From contig JAFXPE010000010.1 of NCBI GenBank assembly GCA_017528205.1, positions 1 to 55,629 of the forward strand: a stretch of DNA of 55,629 nucleotides. Reading direction: 5' to 3'. This DNA is from Alphaproteobacteria bacterium. GTDB taxonomy: Bacteria > Pseudomonadota > Alphaproteobacteria > RF32 > CAG-239. The position numbers were made by a program, and so were the translations under genes. Positions within the stretch are counted from its first letter, which is position 1. The number at the start of each line of letters is the position of its first letter. The notes under the pieces were generated by a model that saw only the letters and a program-made list of their open reading frames with translations, did no database searches and was not told the origin of the DNA. Positions 25,456 to 34,831 of this stretch are shown piece by piece.

Positions 25456-26184
25456 TTAATCACTGTTCTCACGCACGCTTGACGTATAAACCAACGCCAA
25501 AAGTGCAAATATATATGCCTGAATCGAGCCGGTCAGCAAACCCAAAGTCTGCATGGTCAGTGGCGCGATAAAAGGTATAAAAGCGCTCAAAATGCCGGCA
25601 AACATCACCCCGCTCAGCATATTGCCAAACAAACGTAGGCCCATGGCAAAAACCGAGAACACTTCGCTGAAAACATTCATTGGCAACAACAAAGGTACGG
25701 GTTCGATAAATTTGCGCAAATAGCCTTTTATGCCGGCATTTTTAATCGAAAAATAGGGTATGGACAGAAATACCGTCAACGCCAACGCCATTGTTGTACT
25801 GAGCGACGCCGTCGGCGGTCTGAACCACGGTATAAAAGTCAATAAATTCGCCACCACAATAAAGCAAAACAACCCCAACGCCATTTGCAAATATTGAATA
25901 TTTTTTGAACCACTGGTTTCTCTGGTCTCGTTTTGCATCCACAACACAAAGGTTTCCAACACAACCTGCAACTTTGTCGGCTTTACCCCCACCTTCATAT
26001 TTCGGGTAGCAATCCACGAAATCAGCGTAATCAAAGCAATCACAATCCAAGTGTTGAAAATTGTCACGTTTATGCTCACATCGCCGAAGTTCAAAACTTT
26101 AATGGCGTCAAAATTTTCCAACCCGATGGCCTTATCTTGCCATGGCAAATCCAACCAATGCGAAAAGTCAGCCTTAAAGTTCAT
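25456..26184 (-). CDS. atpB: N-type ATPase a subunit
   Basis: A 242-residue integral membrane protein with the a-subunit signature MGLRLFGNMLSGVM, containing the essential Arg that faces the c-ring carboxylate. It forms the two ion half-channels with AtpE. The start overlaps atpR by four bases. Its length suits the N-type family. Confidence 0.92.
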   Translation of the reverse strand: MNFKADFSHWLDLPWQDKAIGLENFDAIKVLNFGDVSINVTIFNTWIVIALITLISWIATRNMKVGVKPTKLQVVLETFVLWMQNETRETSGSKNIQYLQMALGLFCFIVVANLLTFIPWFRPPTASLSTTMALALTVFLSIPYFSIKNAGIKGYLRKFIEPVPLLLPMNVFSEVFSVFAMGLRLFGNMLSGVMFAGILSAFIPFIAPLTMQTLGLLTGSIQAYIFALLALVYTSSVRENSD

Positions 26185-26519
26185 GGTTTCTTGTTTTCCT
26201 CCTCAAAGGCGCTCACATACTTTTTCTTTTCCAACCCGATAATTACCACCTTGGTTAAAAAGAAAGCCAAAACATAAAGCAAAATCACCGCCGCATTGCG
26301 TTGTCCAATCATCACCAAAACTCCAAAGAACAAAGCGATTCGCAATAATGCGGTTACGGCAAAAAATTTCATTTTGTGCGCCAGTTCGCCCATGCGATTG
26401 ATGCTCCAACGCATACTGTAAAAATAAATAATGCCGACAATTACACCGCAAACCGCGGCGGCGACCAAACGCCAATTTTCGGCCTGTTGCCACATGAGTT
26501 CCAAAAATCCGTCAGTCAT
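26181..26519 (-). CDS. atpR: N-type ATPase AtpR-like membrane protein
   Basis: A 112-residue protein with three hydrophobic segments (AAVCGVIVGIIYFYSM, ALLRIALFFGVLVMIG, ILLYVLAFFLTKVVII). AtpR is a membrane protein found only in N-type ATPase operons, between atpQ and atpB, exactly the position here. Its role is unclear; assistance in c-ring assembly has been suggested. It overlaps both neighbours by four bases. The call rests on position plus hydrophobicity. Confidence 0.75.
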   Translation of the reverse strand: MTDGFLELMWQQAENWRLVAAAVCGVIVGIIYFYSMRWSINRMGELAHKMKFFAVTALLRIALFFGVLVMIGQRNAAVILLYVLAFFLTKVVIIGLEKKKYVSAFEEENKKP

Positions 26520-26857
26520 TTTTTTATCTCCTTTTTGATTTCAACAGATTTAGTATCCATTTCGGCAATTTTATCATTTTCGATTTTTATCCACATATAA
26601 GCGTTAAAAACGCCCCAAGCAAACCCGACAAACAACAATGACAACCGCCACGAAAAACGTTGCGGAATAACGCTATCCAAATATCCGCCGCACCAAATTC
26701 CGAGCAAAATCGGCAAAATAATCACCCCGCCGAGCGAAGCAATCATTCCGAAATTGGTTTTCCAATGCCGATTCGGACGCACCTTCATCATTTCCGCTTT
26801 ATAAACCAACTCGTCGCGTACTTTGGTATTTTGGGATTTTTCAAATTCAACCATCAA
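26516..26857 (-). CDS. atpQ: N-type ATPase AtpQ (AtpI/AtpZ-like) protein
   Basis: A 113-residue protein with a polar N-terminus and two hydrophobic helices (MIASLGGVIILPILLGIWCG and LSLLFVGFAWGVFNAYMWI), typical of the AtpI/AtpZ type that accompanies rotary ATPases. AtpQ is the N-type relative. It overlaps atpC by 11 bases and atpR by four. The likely role is c-ring assembly or Mg2+/cation handling, by family only. Confidence 0.75.
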   Translation of the reverse strand: MMVEFEKSQNTKVRDELVYKAEMMKVRPNRHWKTNFGMIASLGGVIILPILLGIWCGGYLDSVIPQRFSWRLSLLFVGFAWGVFNAYMWIKIENDKIAEMDTKSVEIKKEIKK

Positions 26858-27245
26858 AATTTCCTTTACTCAATTGTCCGAAGCCGCGAATTATTCCCAA
26901 CTCCAATCTGGCCATTGCGCTGTTTAATTCTTTGCGTTGTTCGTCATTGTATTTAAACTCTTTGCGAATAACCTCGCTCAACTCATCAAGCGTTTCGCCC
27001 GTTACGGCATTTTGCACCGTAATTGTCACCTCATCGCCTTTTTTCACCACGATTCCCCGATGACAAGCCACATACTTTTTTTCATTTTGCTCGGTGGTAT
27101 AACTGACTATATTTGCTCCCATTGCCGCAGCAAAATCTACATGTTTGGGAAGCAAGGTATAATACCCGTTCAAAGTTTCGACCGTAACTTTGTTGATTTT
27201 GCTTTTCAGCACCGTTCCCAAAGGAGTAAATACCGTCAACTTCAT
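26847..27245 (-). CDS. atpC: N-type ATPase epsilon subunit
   Basis: A 132-residue protein beginning with the epsilon beta-sandwich (MKLTVFTPLGTVLK) and LLPKHVDFAAAMGAN, the LPGHad-like epsilon signature. A C-terminal helix pair follows. It sits between atpD and atpQ, four bases after atpD, as in N-type operons. It connects the gamma stalk to the c-ring and may inhibit ATP hydrolysis. Confidence 0.88.
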   Translation of the reverse strand: MKLTVFTPLGTVLKSKINKVTVETLNGYYTLLPKHVDFAAAMGANIVSYTTEQNEKKYVACHRGIVVKKGDEVTITVQNAVTGETLDELSEVIRKEFKYNDEQRKELNSAMARLELGIIRGFGQLSKGNFDG

Positions 27246-27248
27246 ATT

Positions 27249-28685
<1,437 letters not shown>

Positions 28686-28704
28686 TTAAAATAATCTATT
28701 CGGA

Positions 28705-28721
28705 GCATATTTCCAATATGC
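28705..28721 (-). promoter_or_regulatory. palindrome in the atp operon leader
   Basis: GCATATT-TCC-AATATGC is a perfect seven-base inverted repeat 38 bases before atpD. No T-run follows on the coding strand. It could be an operator or leader hairpin. Confidence 0.35.
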
Positions 28722-28768
28722 CGTTATGTTATTCGATTTATCTTAAAAAAAAATGAAAAAATTTGTTT

Positions 28769-29191
28769 TTATAACAACCCCAAAATAGCCTCAATAATCG
28801 GCTTATCCGCCGGTGCAAAATCATATTGCGGCAAATCTTGCGGCTTTACCCATCTATATTGTTCATGTTCCAAAACCACCGGAATATCTTTGCTTTTGCA
28901 AGTTGCCCAAAACGAATGCAAAACGATTGTGCCGAAATCGTAATCATAACTGGAGTCCACAAAATGGTCCCGCACAAAAATTTCTAATTGCATTTCTTCC
29001 ATCATCTCTCGCTTCAGGCACTCCTCCAAAGTTTCTCCGGCTTCCAATTTTCCGCCCGGAAACTCCCACTTATATTCTAAACTTTTGCCGTGTTTACGTT
29101 GCGCAATCAAGAGCAACCCGTCACACATAATCAATCCGGCCGCCACATCACGTTTAGACTTAACTTCTTCGATTTGTTCCGCAGTATTCAT
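28769..29191 (-). CDS. mutT: Nudix hydrolase, MutT-like
   Basis: A 140-residue protein with a full Nudix box (GGKLEAGETLEECLKREMME followed by E), whose Glu residues bind Mg2+. The flanking EYKWEFPGGK and YRWVKPQDLPQYDFAPADKP are close to MutT, which hydrolyses 8-oxo-dGTP and so prevents mutations. GGAGGA precedes the ATG. It lies 101 bases ahead of atpD on the same strand. Confidence 0.88.
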   Translation of the reverse strand: MNTAEQIEEVKSKRDVAAGLIMCDGLLLIAQRKHGKSLEYKWEFPGGKLEAGETLEECLKREMMEEMQLEIFVRDHFVDSSYDYDFGTIVLHSFWATCKSKDIPVVLEHEQYRWVKPQDLPQYDFAPADKPIIEAILGLL

Positions 29192-29287
29192 TTTTTCCTC
29201 CGTTTTATCATAAACTTAATACCACATTGTGCTTCATTTCGCAACGCTTATATCAAGGATTGTTTATAATCTTAAAAGGAGAAAAGA

Positions 29288-29524
29288 ATGAAAAAATTTT
29301 TAGCGATTTTAAGTATCGGTTTAACTTTTTTAGCGGCAGAAAATTGTTTTGCCGGCAACCATTCTTATAAAAATACGGCAGAATATCAAAAGTTAAATGA
29401 CAATATGCGTGCCGATTTGCAGAATTGCTTAAACAATACACAATTGAGCGCCAAAGAATGTGTCAAACAGTCAAAAAACAATTATAAAAAACAAAAGAAA
29501 GAGCTGAAGAAAAAGTATAAATAA
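29288..29524 (+). CDS. small secreted basic protein
   Basis: A 78-residue protein with a clear signal peptide (MKKFLAILSIGLTFLAA..., cleavage near CFA) and a mature part of about 55 residues with two cysteines (QNCLNN, KECVKQ) and a Lys-rich end (KKELKKKYK). AAAGGAG precedes the ATG, and TATAAT at 29265-29270 is a reasonable -10. The family is unknown. The mature protein is helical and could act in the periplasm. A hairpin follows its stop. Confidence 0.65.
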   Translation: MKKFLAILSIGLTFLAAENCFAGNHSYKNTAEYQKLNDNMRADLQNCLNNTQLSAKECVKQSKNNYKKQKKELKKKYK

Positions 29525-29544
29525 TCCGCACAGCGCCTAAAGAG

Positions 29545-29578
29545 ATCCCCGATCAGGTCGGGGATGACAGTCTTTTTT
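29545..29578 (+). terminator. terminator-like hairpin after the small secreted protein
   Basis: ATCCCCGA (29545-29552) pairs with TCGGGGAT (29558-29565), followed by GACAG and a T-run (29573-29578). The distance from stem to T-run is a little long, so it may be a dispersed palindrome acting as terminator. Confidence 0.55.
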
Positions 29579-29599
29579 ACACGTTTACGACACCAAGCG

Positions 29600-30045
29600 G
29601 TAAAATGCGGAGAATTAGGTTAATACGTCGCAAACGGGTTGGCGCAGTGTACAAAAGAGGTACAGTACAGTAAAATGCGGAGAATGAGGTAAATACGAAG
29701 TTGACGACGTGCACAAAAAGAAGTACACAAGGTACAGTATAGTAAAACGCAGAGAATGAGTCTGATACGAAGTTCCCCTTTGCAGAACGTATGCCCAAAA
29801 AACTCAGATAATGAGATAAATACGAAGAGGTTTTTCAACGACGTGTACAAATCAAATACTCCCTGTAAAATGAGGAGAATTAGGTTAATACGCCGCAAGC
29901 GGGTTGGCGCAGTGTACAACAAAAAGGTACAGTACAGTAAAATGCGGAGAAGGAGGTAAATACGAAGAGGGATTTCGACGACGTGTACAAAAAGAAGTAC
30001 ACGAGGAGAAATCCCTCAAGTAGTTACCCATTATCCGCATTTTAC
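29600..30045. repeat. noncoding array of ~70-bp repeats with hairpins
   Basis: The word GTAAAATGCGGAGAATGAGG plus TAAATACGAAG recurs, with changes, starting at 29600, 29670, 29742, about 29801, 29865 and 29937, and once inverted at 30029-30045. The spacers are themselves repeated: CGGGTTGGCGCAGTGTACAA after units 1 and 5, and GACGACGTGxACAAAAAGAA after units 2 and 6. Thus 29600-29700 and 29865-29967 look like copies of one larger block. A long nested hairpin lies at 29967-30017 (GAGGGATTTC/GAAATCCCTC around GTGTAC/GTACAC). I see no credible gene in this stretch. Confidence 0.8.
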
Positions 30046-30084
30046 CAGGAGTAGGTGGTGCGGCGTATATACTTACTCAGCCTC

Positions 30085-31440
30085 CTATAAGGGCAAAGTA
30101 ATGAGTACCCTCAAGCCTCCTAACTCACTGTCTGAAAGTTCAATGGAACCGCCGTGCGAAACAATAACGTCTTTGGCGATGGAAAGACCGAGACCGACAC
30201 CGCCAGTTTCTTTGTTGCGCGAACCGTCGACACGATAAAATGCCTTGAAGACATCCTCACGCTTGTCGGCCGGAATACCCGGACCGTCATCGTCGATACT
30301 GAGCTGAACATTTTTGCCTTCGCTGTCCAGATGAACCGCGATGGTCGAGCCGTAATGAAAGGCGTTTTCGATAACGTTGGTAATGGCACGACGCAGAGCC
30401 TGCTCACGCCCCTGAATGGCGCTGACATCATAGTTGGTGGCAAAACGAATCATGGCATTGGAATTTTTGCGATATTTGTTGATAATGCCGGAAATCATCT
30501 CGTTTAAGTCAACAAACGTAGGCTTTTCACCGCCCTCACCGCTCACAAAGGCAAGATAACCGTCGAGCATTTTTTCCATTTCGTTAATATCCTGAACGAA
30601 CTCTTTATTTTCTTCGCTTTCCGGCAACATCGCCATTTGCAGTTTCATTCGTGTCAACGGGGTACGCAAGTCGTGCGAAACACCGGCGAGCATTTGCGTT
30701 CTTTCGGAAATTTGGCGCATAATGCGCTCTTTCATTTTCGTAAAAGCCAAACCGGCGCGACGCACTTCAATCGAACCGTACGGCTTAAATTTGGTGTTGA
30801 TACCCTTACCGAAATCTTCGGCCGCCTCAGCCAATTGCGTAATGGAACGAGCCTGCACGCGCAAAAACAGCGAGGCCACCACAAACAACAGCAAAGCACT
30901 GCCAATCATCCATAATACAAATCCGAAAATCGACGAGCTGAAAATATTTTTTGACGGTGTATTAAACACATACAGACCTTGGTCGGTATCAATCAACACG
31001 TTCAAATTGGAGTGATGCTTGGTTAAAAACACCTCGGTATTAGCCAGTGGAAATTGTTTTTTCAAAGCGTCTTCCAAATATTTGGTAGCGAAATGGCTGT
31101 TCTTTTTATTTTCGCGCCAAACGGAATGTTTGCTTTCGTTGTCATAAAAAGAAACATCCAAGTTATACATACTTGAAGCCAAACGACGCACCCGTGAAAA
31201 GTCGGCACTTCCGTCGTTAAGTTGGATAACAAACGCCATATTGGAAGTCAGATTATCAGACAATCTGCGCCCGACGCGCTTCCAGTTTCCGTCAAAAAAG
31301 GCATAAATAGAAACCACCTGCACCACGATAAGCGGAATAAAAATCAGCAGCATGGTTCTGAAAAACATCGTTTTCGGCATAAATTTACGCCTGAACGACG
31401 ATAAAAGACTATCGATTTTTTTCGGAAATTTAATATGCAT
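30085..31440 (-). CDS. EnvZ-like sensor histidine kinase
   Basis: A 451-residue protein. Two membrane helices (about 28-48 and 170-192) flank a periplasmic sensor of about 120 residues. A HAMP segment follows, then the H-box LAGVSHDLRTPLTRMK with phospho-accepting His256, and the ATPase domain with N-box VIENAFHYG, DDDGPGIP and GGVGLGLSIAK. It is the partner of the response regulator nine bases upstream. The sensor domain resembles EnvZ in arrangement, so osmotic or envelope stress is possible but not shown. The stop is TAG. Confidence 0.88.
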   Translation of the reverse strand: MHIKFPKKIDSLLSSFRRKFMPKTMFFRTMLLIFIPLIVVQVVSIYAFFDGNWKRVGRRLSDNLTSNMAFVIQLNDGSADFSRVRRLASSMYNLDVSFYDNESKHSVWRENKKNSHFATKYLEDALKKQFPLANTEVFLTKHHSNLNVLIDTDQGLYVFNTPSKNIFSSSIFGFVLWMIGSALLLFVVASLFLRVQARSITQLAEAAEDFGKGINTKFKPYGSIEVRRAGLAFTKMKERIMRQISERTQMLAGVSHDLRTPLTRMKLQMAMLPESEENKEFVQDINEMEKMLDGYLAFVSGEGGEKPTFVDLNEMISGIINKYRKNSNAMIRFATNYDVSAIQGREQALRRAITNVIENAFHYGSTIAVHLDSEGKNVQLSIDDDGPGIPADKREDVFKAFYRVDGSRNKETGGVGLGLSIAKDVIVSHGGSIELSDSELGGLRVLITLPL

Positions 31441-31449
31441 TTCACTCTC

Positions 31450-32139
31450 CTATTCTGTTAACAACATATAACCCTTACCGCGCACGGTTTGCAAATACCG
31501 CGGATTTTTGGAGTCCGCCTCGATTTTTTTACGCAATCTGGTGATTTGCACATCAATTGAGCGTAAACTTTGTCCGGCACCCAACAATTCGGCCAGCTTT
31601 TCCCGAGTAAAAATTTGGCCGGTTTTCTGCCCCAAAATACTCAAAATAGCTTGCTCCACCGGAGTAATATGAATAATTCCCACATTTTTGCGACTGAACT
31701 CTTTGGTGGTTAAATCATAGGTGCAATCACCAAGTTTCAACACCTTGGAATGTTCGCTTTTTTTATCCGGAATGCGACGTAAAATATTGTTTATGCGCAA
31801 CACCAATTCTTTAGGCTCAAACGGTTTCGGCAAATAATCGTCGGCGCCGGATTCCAAACCGATAATTCGGTCCTCGGTTTCGCCCATAGCGGTTAAAATA
31901 ATGGCCGGAACATCATTTATTTGGCGCAATTTTTGCAAAAACTCGATACCGGTTTCATTGGGCATCATCACATCGACTATCAGCAAATCAAAATTATATT
32001 GTTGCAAAAACATTCGTGCATTTTCGGCATCACGCGCACCGGTCACGGCAAAGCCGTTTTCTTGCAAATAGCGTTGCAACAAACTCCGCAACCGCAAATC
32101 ATCATCAACCACCAAAATATGCGCGCAATCTTTCAGCAT
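31450..32139 (-). CDS. OmpR-like response regulator
   Basis: A 229-residue protein. The receiver domain has acidic residues near VVDDD, phospho-accepting Asp56 in LLIVDVMMP, and the conserved Thr/Lys of ILTAM and YLPKPFEPKEL. The C-terminal winged helix (SLRSIDVQITRLRKKIE, TVRGKGYML) binds DNA. It is transcribed with the kinase downstream and with pgsA upstream (10-base gap). Confidence 0.9.
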   Translation of the reverse strand: MLKDCAHILVVDDDLRLRSLLQRYLQENGFAVTGARDAENARMFLQQYNFDLLIVDVMMPNETGIEFLQKLRQINDVPAIILTAMGETEDRIIGLESGADDYLPKPFEPKELVLRINNILRRIPDKKSEHSKVLKLGDCTYDLTTKEFSRKNVGIIHITPVEQAILSILGQKTGQIFTREKLAELLGAGQSLRSIDVQITRLRKKIEADSKNPRYLQTVRGKGYMLLTE

Positions 32140-32149
32140 AAACCCGAGC

Positions 32150-32977
32150 CTATGATTTATCGGCGACCTTCTTTACCGTTGTCGCTTTTTTTGCTGTTTT
32201 GGCGGCGGTTGCCTTTTTAGCCGGAGCCTTTTTGCTTGCGGATTTTTTAGCCGGTGCCTTCTTGGCCGGCGCCTTTTTAACCGGAGCTTTTTTAGCGGCC
32301 GGTGCAGGAACTTTTTCTTTAACCGCAACTTCCGCAACAACCGATTTAACAACTTCGGCCTTAACGGCGTTTATTTTTTTGGCTTCTTCGGCCTTCACAT
32401 AATCCAAACTTCTTTGATAATATTGATAGCCGGTAATAAAGGTCAACACCGCGGCAACCCACAATAAAAACTCACCCAAATACCCCCAAAAGAGTGACAA
32501 TTCGCAAAACAGCATCATCGCCAGGGCCGTCATTTGAAAAGTAGTTTTCCACTTAGCCAATTTGGTAACCGGCAACCCCACATTTACTTCGCGCAAAAAT
32601 TCCCGCAAGCCGGAAACCAAAATTTCGCGACACAAAATAACAAACGCCGCGATAATGGTTCCGCCCCAAGAATAATAATGCAACACCACGTCTCCGCCTT
32701 CCGGAGTATAAGTTTTGGTCATAATCACCACCAAAGCGGTAGCCACCAAAAGCTTATCGGCAATCGGGTCCAACAAGCGGCCAAACGCCGAAGTTTCATT
32801 CCACGCCCGAGCCAAATATCCGTCCAAATAGTCGGTAATGGAAGCGATGATAAACAGCGCTCCGGCAATCATTGCCCACAAAAAAGAATGAATGTATATT
32901 GAAATAAAAATCAGCGGAATTACAGCGATTCGCGAAATCGTCAAAATGTTCGGTAAGTTATACACGAGTTCCCCCAT
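32150..32977 (-). CDS. pgsA: CDP-diacylglycerol-glycerol-3-phosphate 3-phosphatidyltransferase with Lys/Ala tail
   Basis: About 275 residues. It makes phosphatidylglycerol phosphate from CDP-diacylglycerol and glycerol-3-phosphate. NLPNILTISRI and the CDP-alcohol transferase motif DYLDGYLAR...GRLLDPIADK are intact, with several membrane helices. From about residue 195 it carries an unusual basic tail with PAKKAPAKKAP-type repeats, similar to histone-H1-like sequences and absent from typical PgsA (about 180-200 residues). ATG 32977 is taken as the start; GTG 32965 with GGGGG before it is a good alternative. Confidence 0.9.
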   Translation of the reverse strand: MGELVYNLPNILTISRIAVIPLIFISIYIHSFLWAMIAGALFIIASITDYLDGYLARAWNETSAFGRLLDPIADKLLVATALVVIMTKTYTPEGGDVVLHYYSWGGTIIAAFVILCREILVSGLREFLREVNVGLPVTKLAKWKTTFQMTALAMMLFCELSLFWGYLGEFLLWVAAVLTFITGYQYYQRSLDYVKAEEAKKINAVKAEVVKSVVAEVAVKEKVPAPAAKKAPVKKAPAKKAPAKKSASKKAPAKKATAAKTAKKATTVKKVADKS

Positions 32978-33025
32978 CAAATACAAAAATTAACGTCAAT
33001 TATGTCTTTACTATAAACAAATTTT

Positions 33026-34831
33026 TTAATTATGAAAGTATTTATAAATTTTTTCCGCCGTTTTTTTGCTTATTCCTTCAACCTTCATCAGGTCTGCCAC
33101 ACTCGCCGCTTTAATTTGTTCCGCCGAGCCGAAAAAATTGAGTAAATCGCGTTTGCGCTTTGCCCCGATTCCCTCGATTTCATCGACCTGCGATTTAAAC
33201 ATGGATTTAGCGCGTTTTTTGCGATGTGTGCCAATGGCAAAACGGTGTGCTTCATCACGAATGTTTTGCATATAAAACGCTATCGGCGAGGCAAACGGCA
33301 AGTCAAAACTTTCGCGGCCCAAAATGTGATAAAATTCCTTGCCGGCATTGCGCTCCGGTCCTTTGGAAATAGCGATAATCGTTATGCCGTGCAAGTCATA
33401 TCCGGAGAGCGCCTCATGCACGGCGTGCAACTGTCCCAAACCGCCGTCAAGCAAAATAACATCGGGACGATTTTCCGCACTCATGCGTTCAAAACGCCGT
33501 AGCAAAACCTCTTTCATCATGGCAAAATCATCATTGGTATTTTCGGTATATTTAATGTTAAAAGTGCGATACGACTTTTTATCAAATCCTTCGGGAGTTG
33601 CCACAATCATCGCCCCCACCGCGTAGCTTCCCTGATTGTGTGAGTTATCATAAACCTCGATTCTCTGTGGAATACGCGGCAAATCAAACCGCCGTTGCAT
33701 TTCCGTTAAGTTGGCTTCTATACTGGCGCTTTCCGCCAGTTTACGCTCGATTGCCGCCACGGCATTTTCGTGCGCCCGCGCAATCAATTTGGCCTTATTG
33801 CCCTTTTTATAACAATTGATTTTAGCTCCGATGGCGGCTTGCAAAAACTCTTTATTTTCCAATTCCTGCGACACATAAATTTCCTTCGGCGGCAATTGTT
33901 CGGCATAAAATGTGCTCAAAAAAGCTTCCAAAACTTCAGCCTCCGACATATCCGCGGCTTGTTTCGGAAAATAAGGTATATTGCCGCAATTCTGCCCCGA
34001 GCGCACGAAAAACACCTGAATACAAACCATATTTTTATGCTTAACCGCCGCCACAATATCGGCCGACGCTATGTCGGCATATTCCACATTATATCCGCCC
34101 TGAATACTGCTCAAAGTGCGGATTCTGTCACGCAAAACCAACGCGGTTTCATAATCCGTTGCTTCGCTGGCGCGTTGCATTTCCGCCGACCATTTTTCCT
34201 TTAACTCGCTGTTGCGCCCTTCCAAAAACGCAATCACCTCATCAACCTGCTTATGATAATCTTCGCGGCTGATTTTGCCCACGCAAGGCGCACTGCACCG
34301 CTTTATCTGATACAACATACACGGTCGCTCGCGATTTGAAAAAACGCTGTCCAGACACGAACGCAACAAAAAGGCTTTTTGAATAATATCCATCACGTTG
34401 TTAACCGCAGTTGCGCTGGCAAAAGGCCCGAAATACTTACACTTGTCGCGCCGCGCGCCTCGACTTTTTCTGAGCGCCGGAAAATCTTCATTCGGGTTAA
34501 TCATTAAATGCGGAAATGTCTTATCGTCTTTGAGTAAAATATTGTATTTCGGTTCCAGTTTTTTGATTAAATCATTTTCCATCAACAAGGCTTTGGCCTC
34601 GTTTTCCACAATAATAAATTCCATTTTTTCAACTTCCGCCACCATACGTTTAATATGATCCGGCAAGCGCTCAAAATGCGTATAAGCCACGATTCGTTTT
34701 TTAATGCTTTTCGCTTTTCCGACGTACAACACGCGTCCGTTCGCGTCTAACATTCGATAAACGCCGGGATTGGTCGGAGCAATTTTCACATAGCCTTTGA
34801 TAACCTCTATGCCGTGCTGAATCCCTGCCAT
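33026..34831 (-). CDS. uvrC: excinuclease ABC subunit C
   Basis: A 601-residue protein with the N-terminal GIY-YIG nuclease (NPGVYRMLDANGRVLYVGKA), the CxxxxxxxCLYxxxxxC-like Cys-rich part (RPCMLYQIKRCSAPC), a UvrB-binding coiled coil, the RNase H-like second nuclease (IEVYDNSHNQGSYAVGAMIV and VILLDGGLGQL) and a C-terminal helix-hairpin-helix pair. It makes both incisions in nucleotide excision repair. It abuts recN directly. Confidence 0.95.
   Translation of the reverse strand: MAGIQHGIEVIKGYVKIAPTNPGVYRMLDANGRVLYVGKAKSIKKRIVAYTHFERLPDHIKRMVAEVEKMEFIIVENEAKALLMENDLIKKLEPKYNILLKDDKTFPHLMINPNEDFPALRKSRGARRDKCKYFGPFASATAVNNVMDIIQKAFLLRSCLDSVFSNRERPCMLYQIKRCSAPCVGKISREDYHKQVDEVIAFLEGRNSELKEKWSAEMQRASEATDYETALVLRDRIRTLSSIQGGYNVEYADIASADIVAAVKHKNMVCIQVFFVRSGQNCGNIPYFPKQAADMSEAEVLEAFLSTFYAEQLPPKEIYVSQELENKEFLQAAIGAKINCYKKGNKAKLIARAHENAVAAIERKLAESASIEANLTEMQRRFDLPRIPQRIEVYDNSHNQGSYAVGAMIVATPEGFDKKSYRTFNIKYTENTNDDFAMMKEVLLRRFERMSAENRPDVILLDGGLGQLHAVHEALSGYDLHGITIIAISKGPERNAGKEFYHILGRESFDLPFASPIAFYMQNIRDEAHRFAIGTHRKKRAKSMFKSQVDEIEGIGAKRKRDLLNFFGSAEQIKAASVADLMKVEGISKKTAEKIYKYFHN

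Noticed and set aside
29577..29922. Short minus-strand frames within the repeat array
   Set aside because: They only translate the repeat units, have no ribosome site and are broken differently in each unit.
29600..30045. CRISPR array
   Set aside because: Repeats are degenerate, the spacers are themselves repeated, unit spacing varies, and no cas gene is near.
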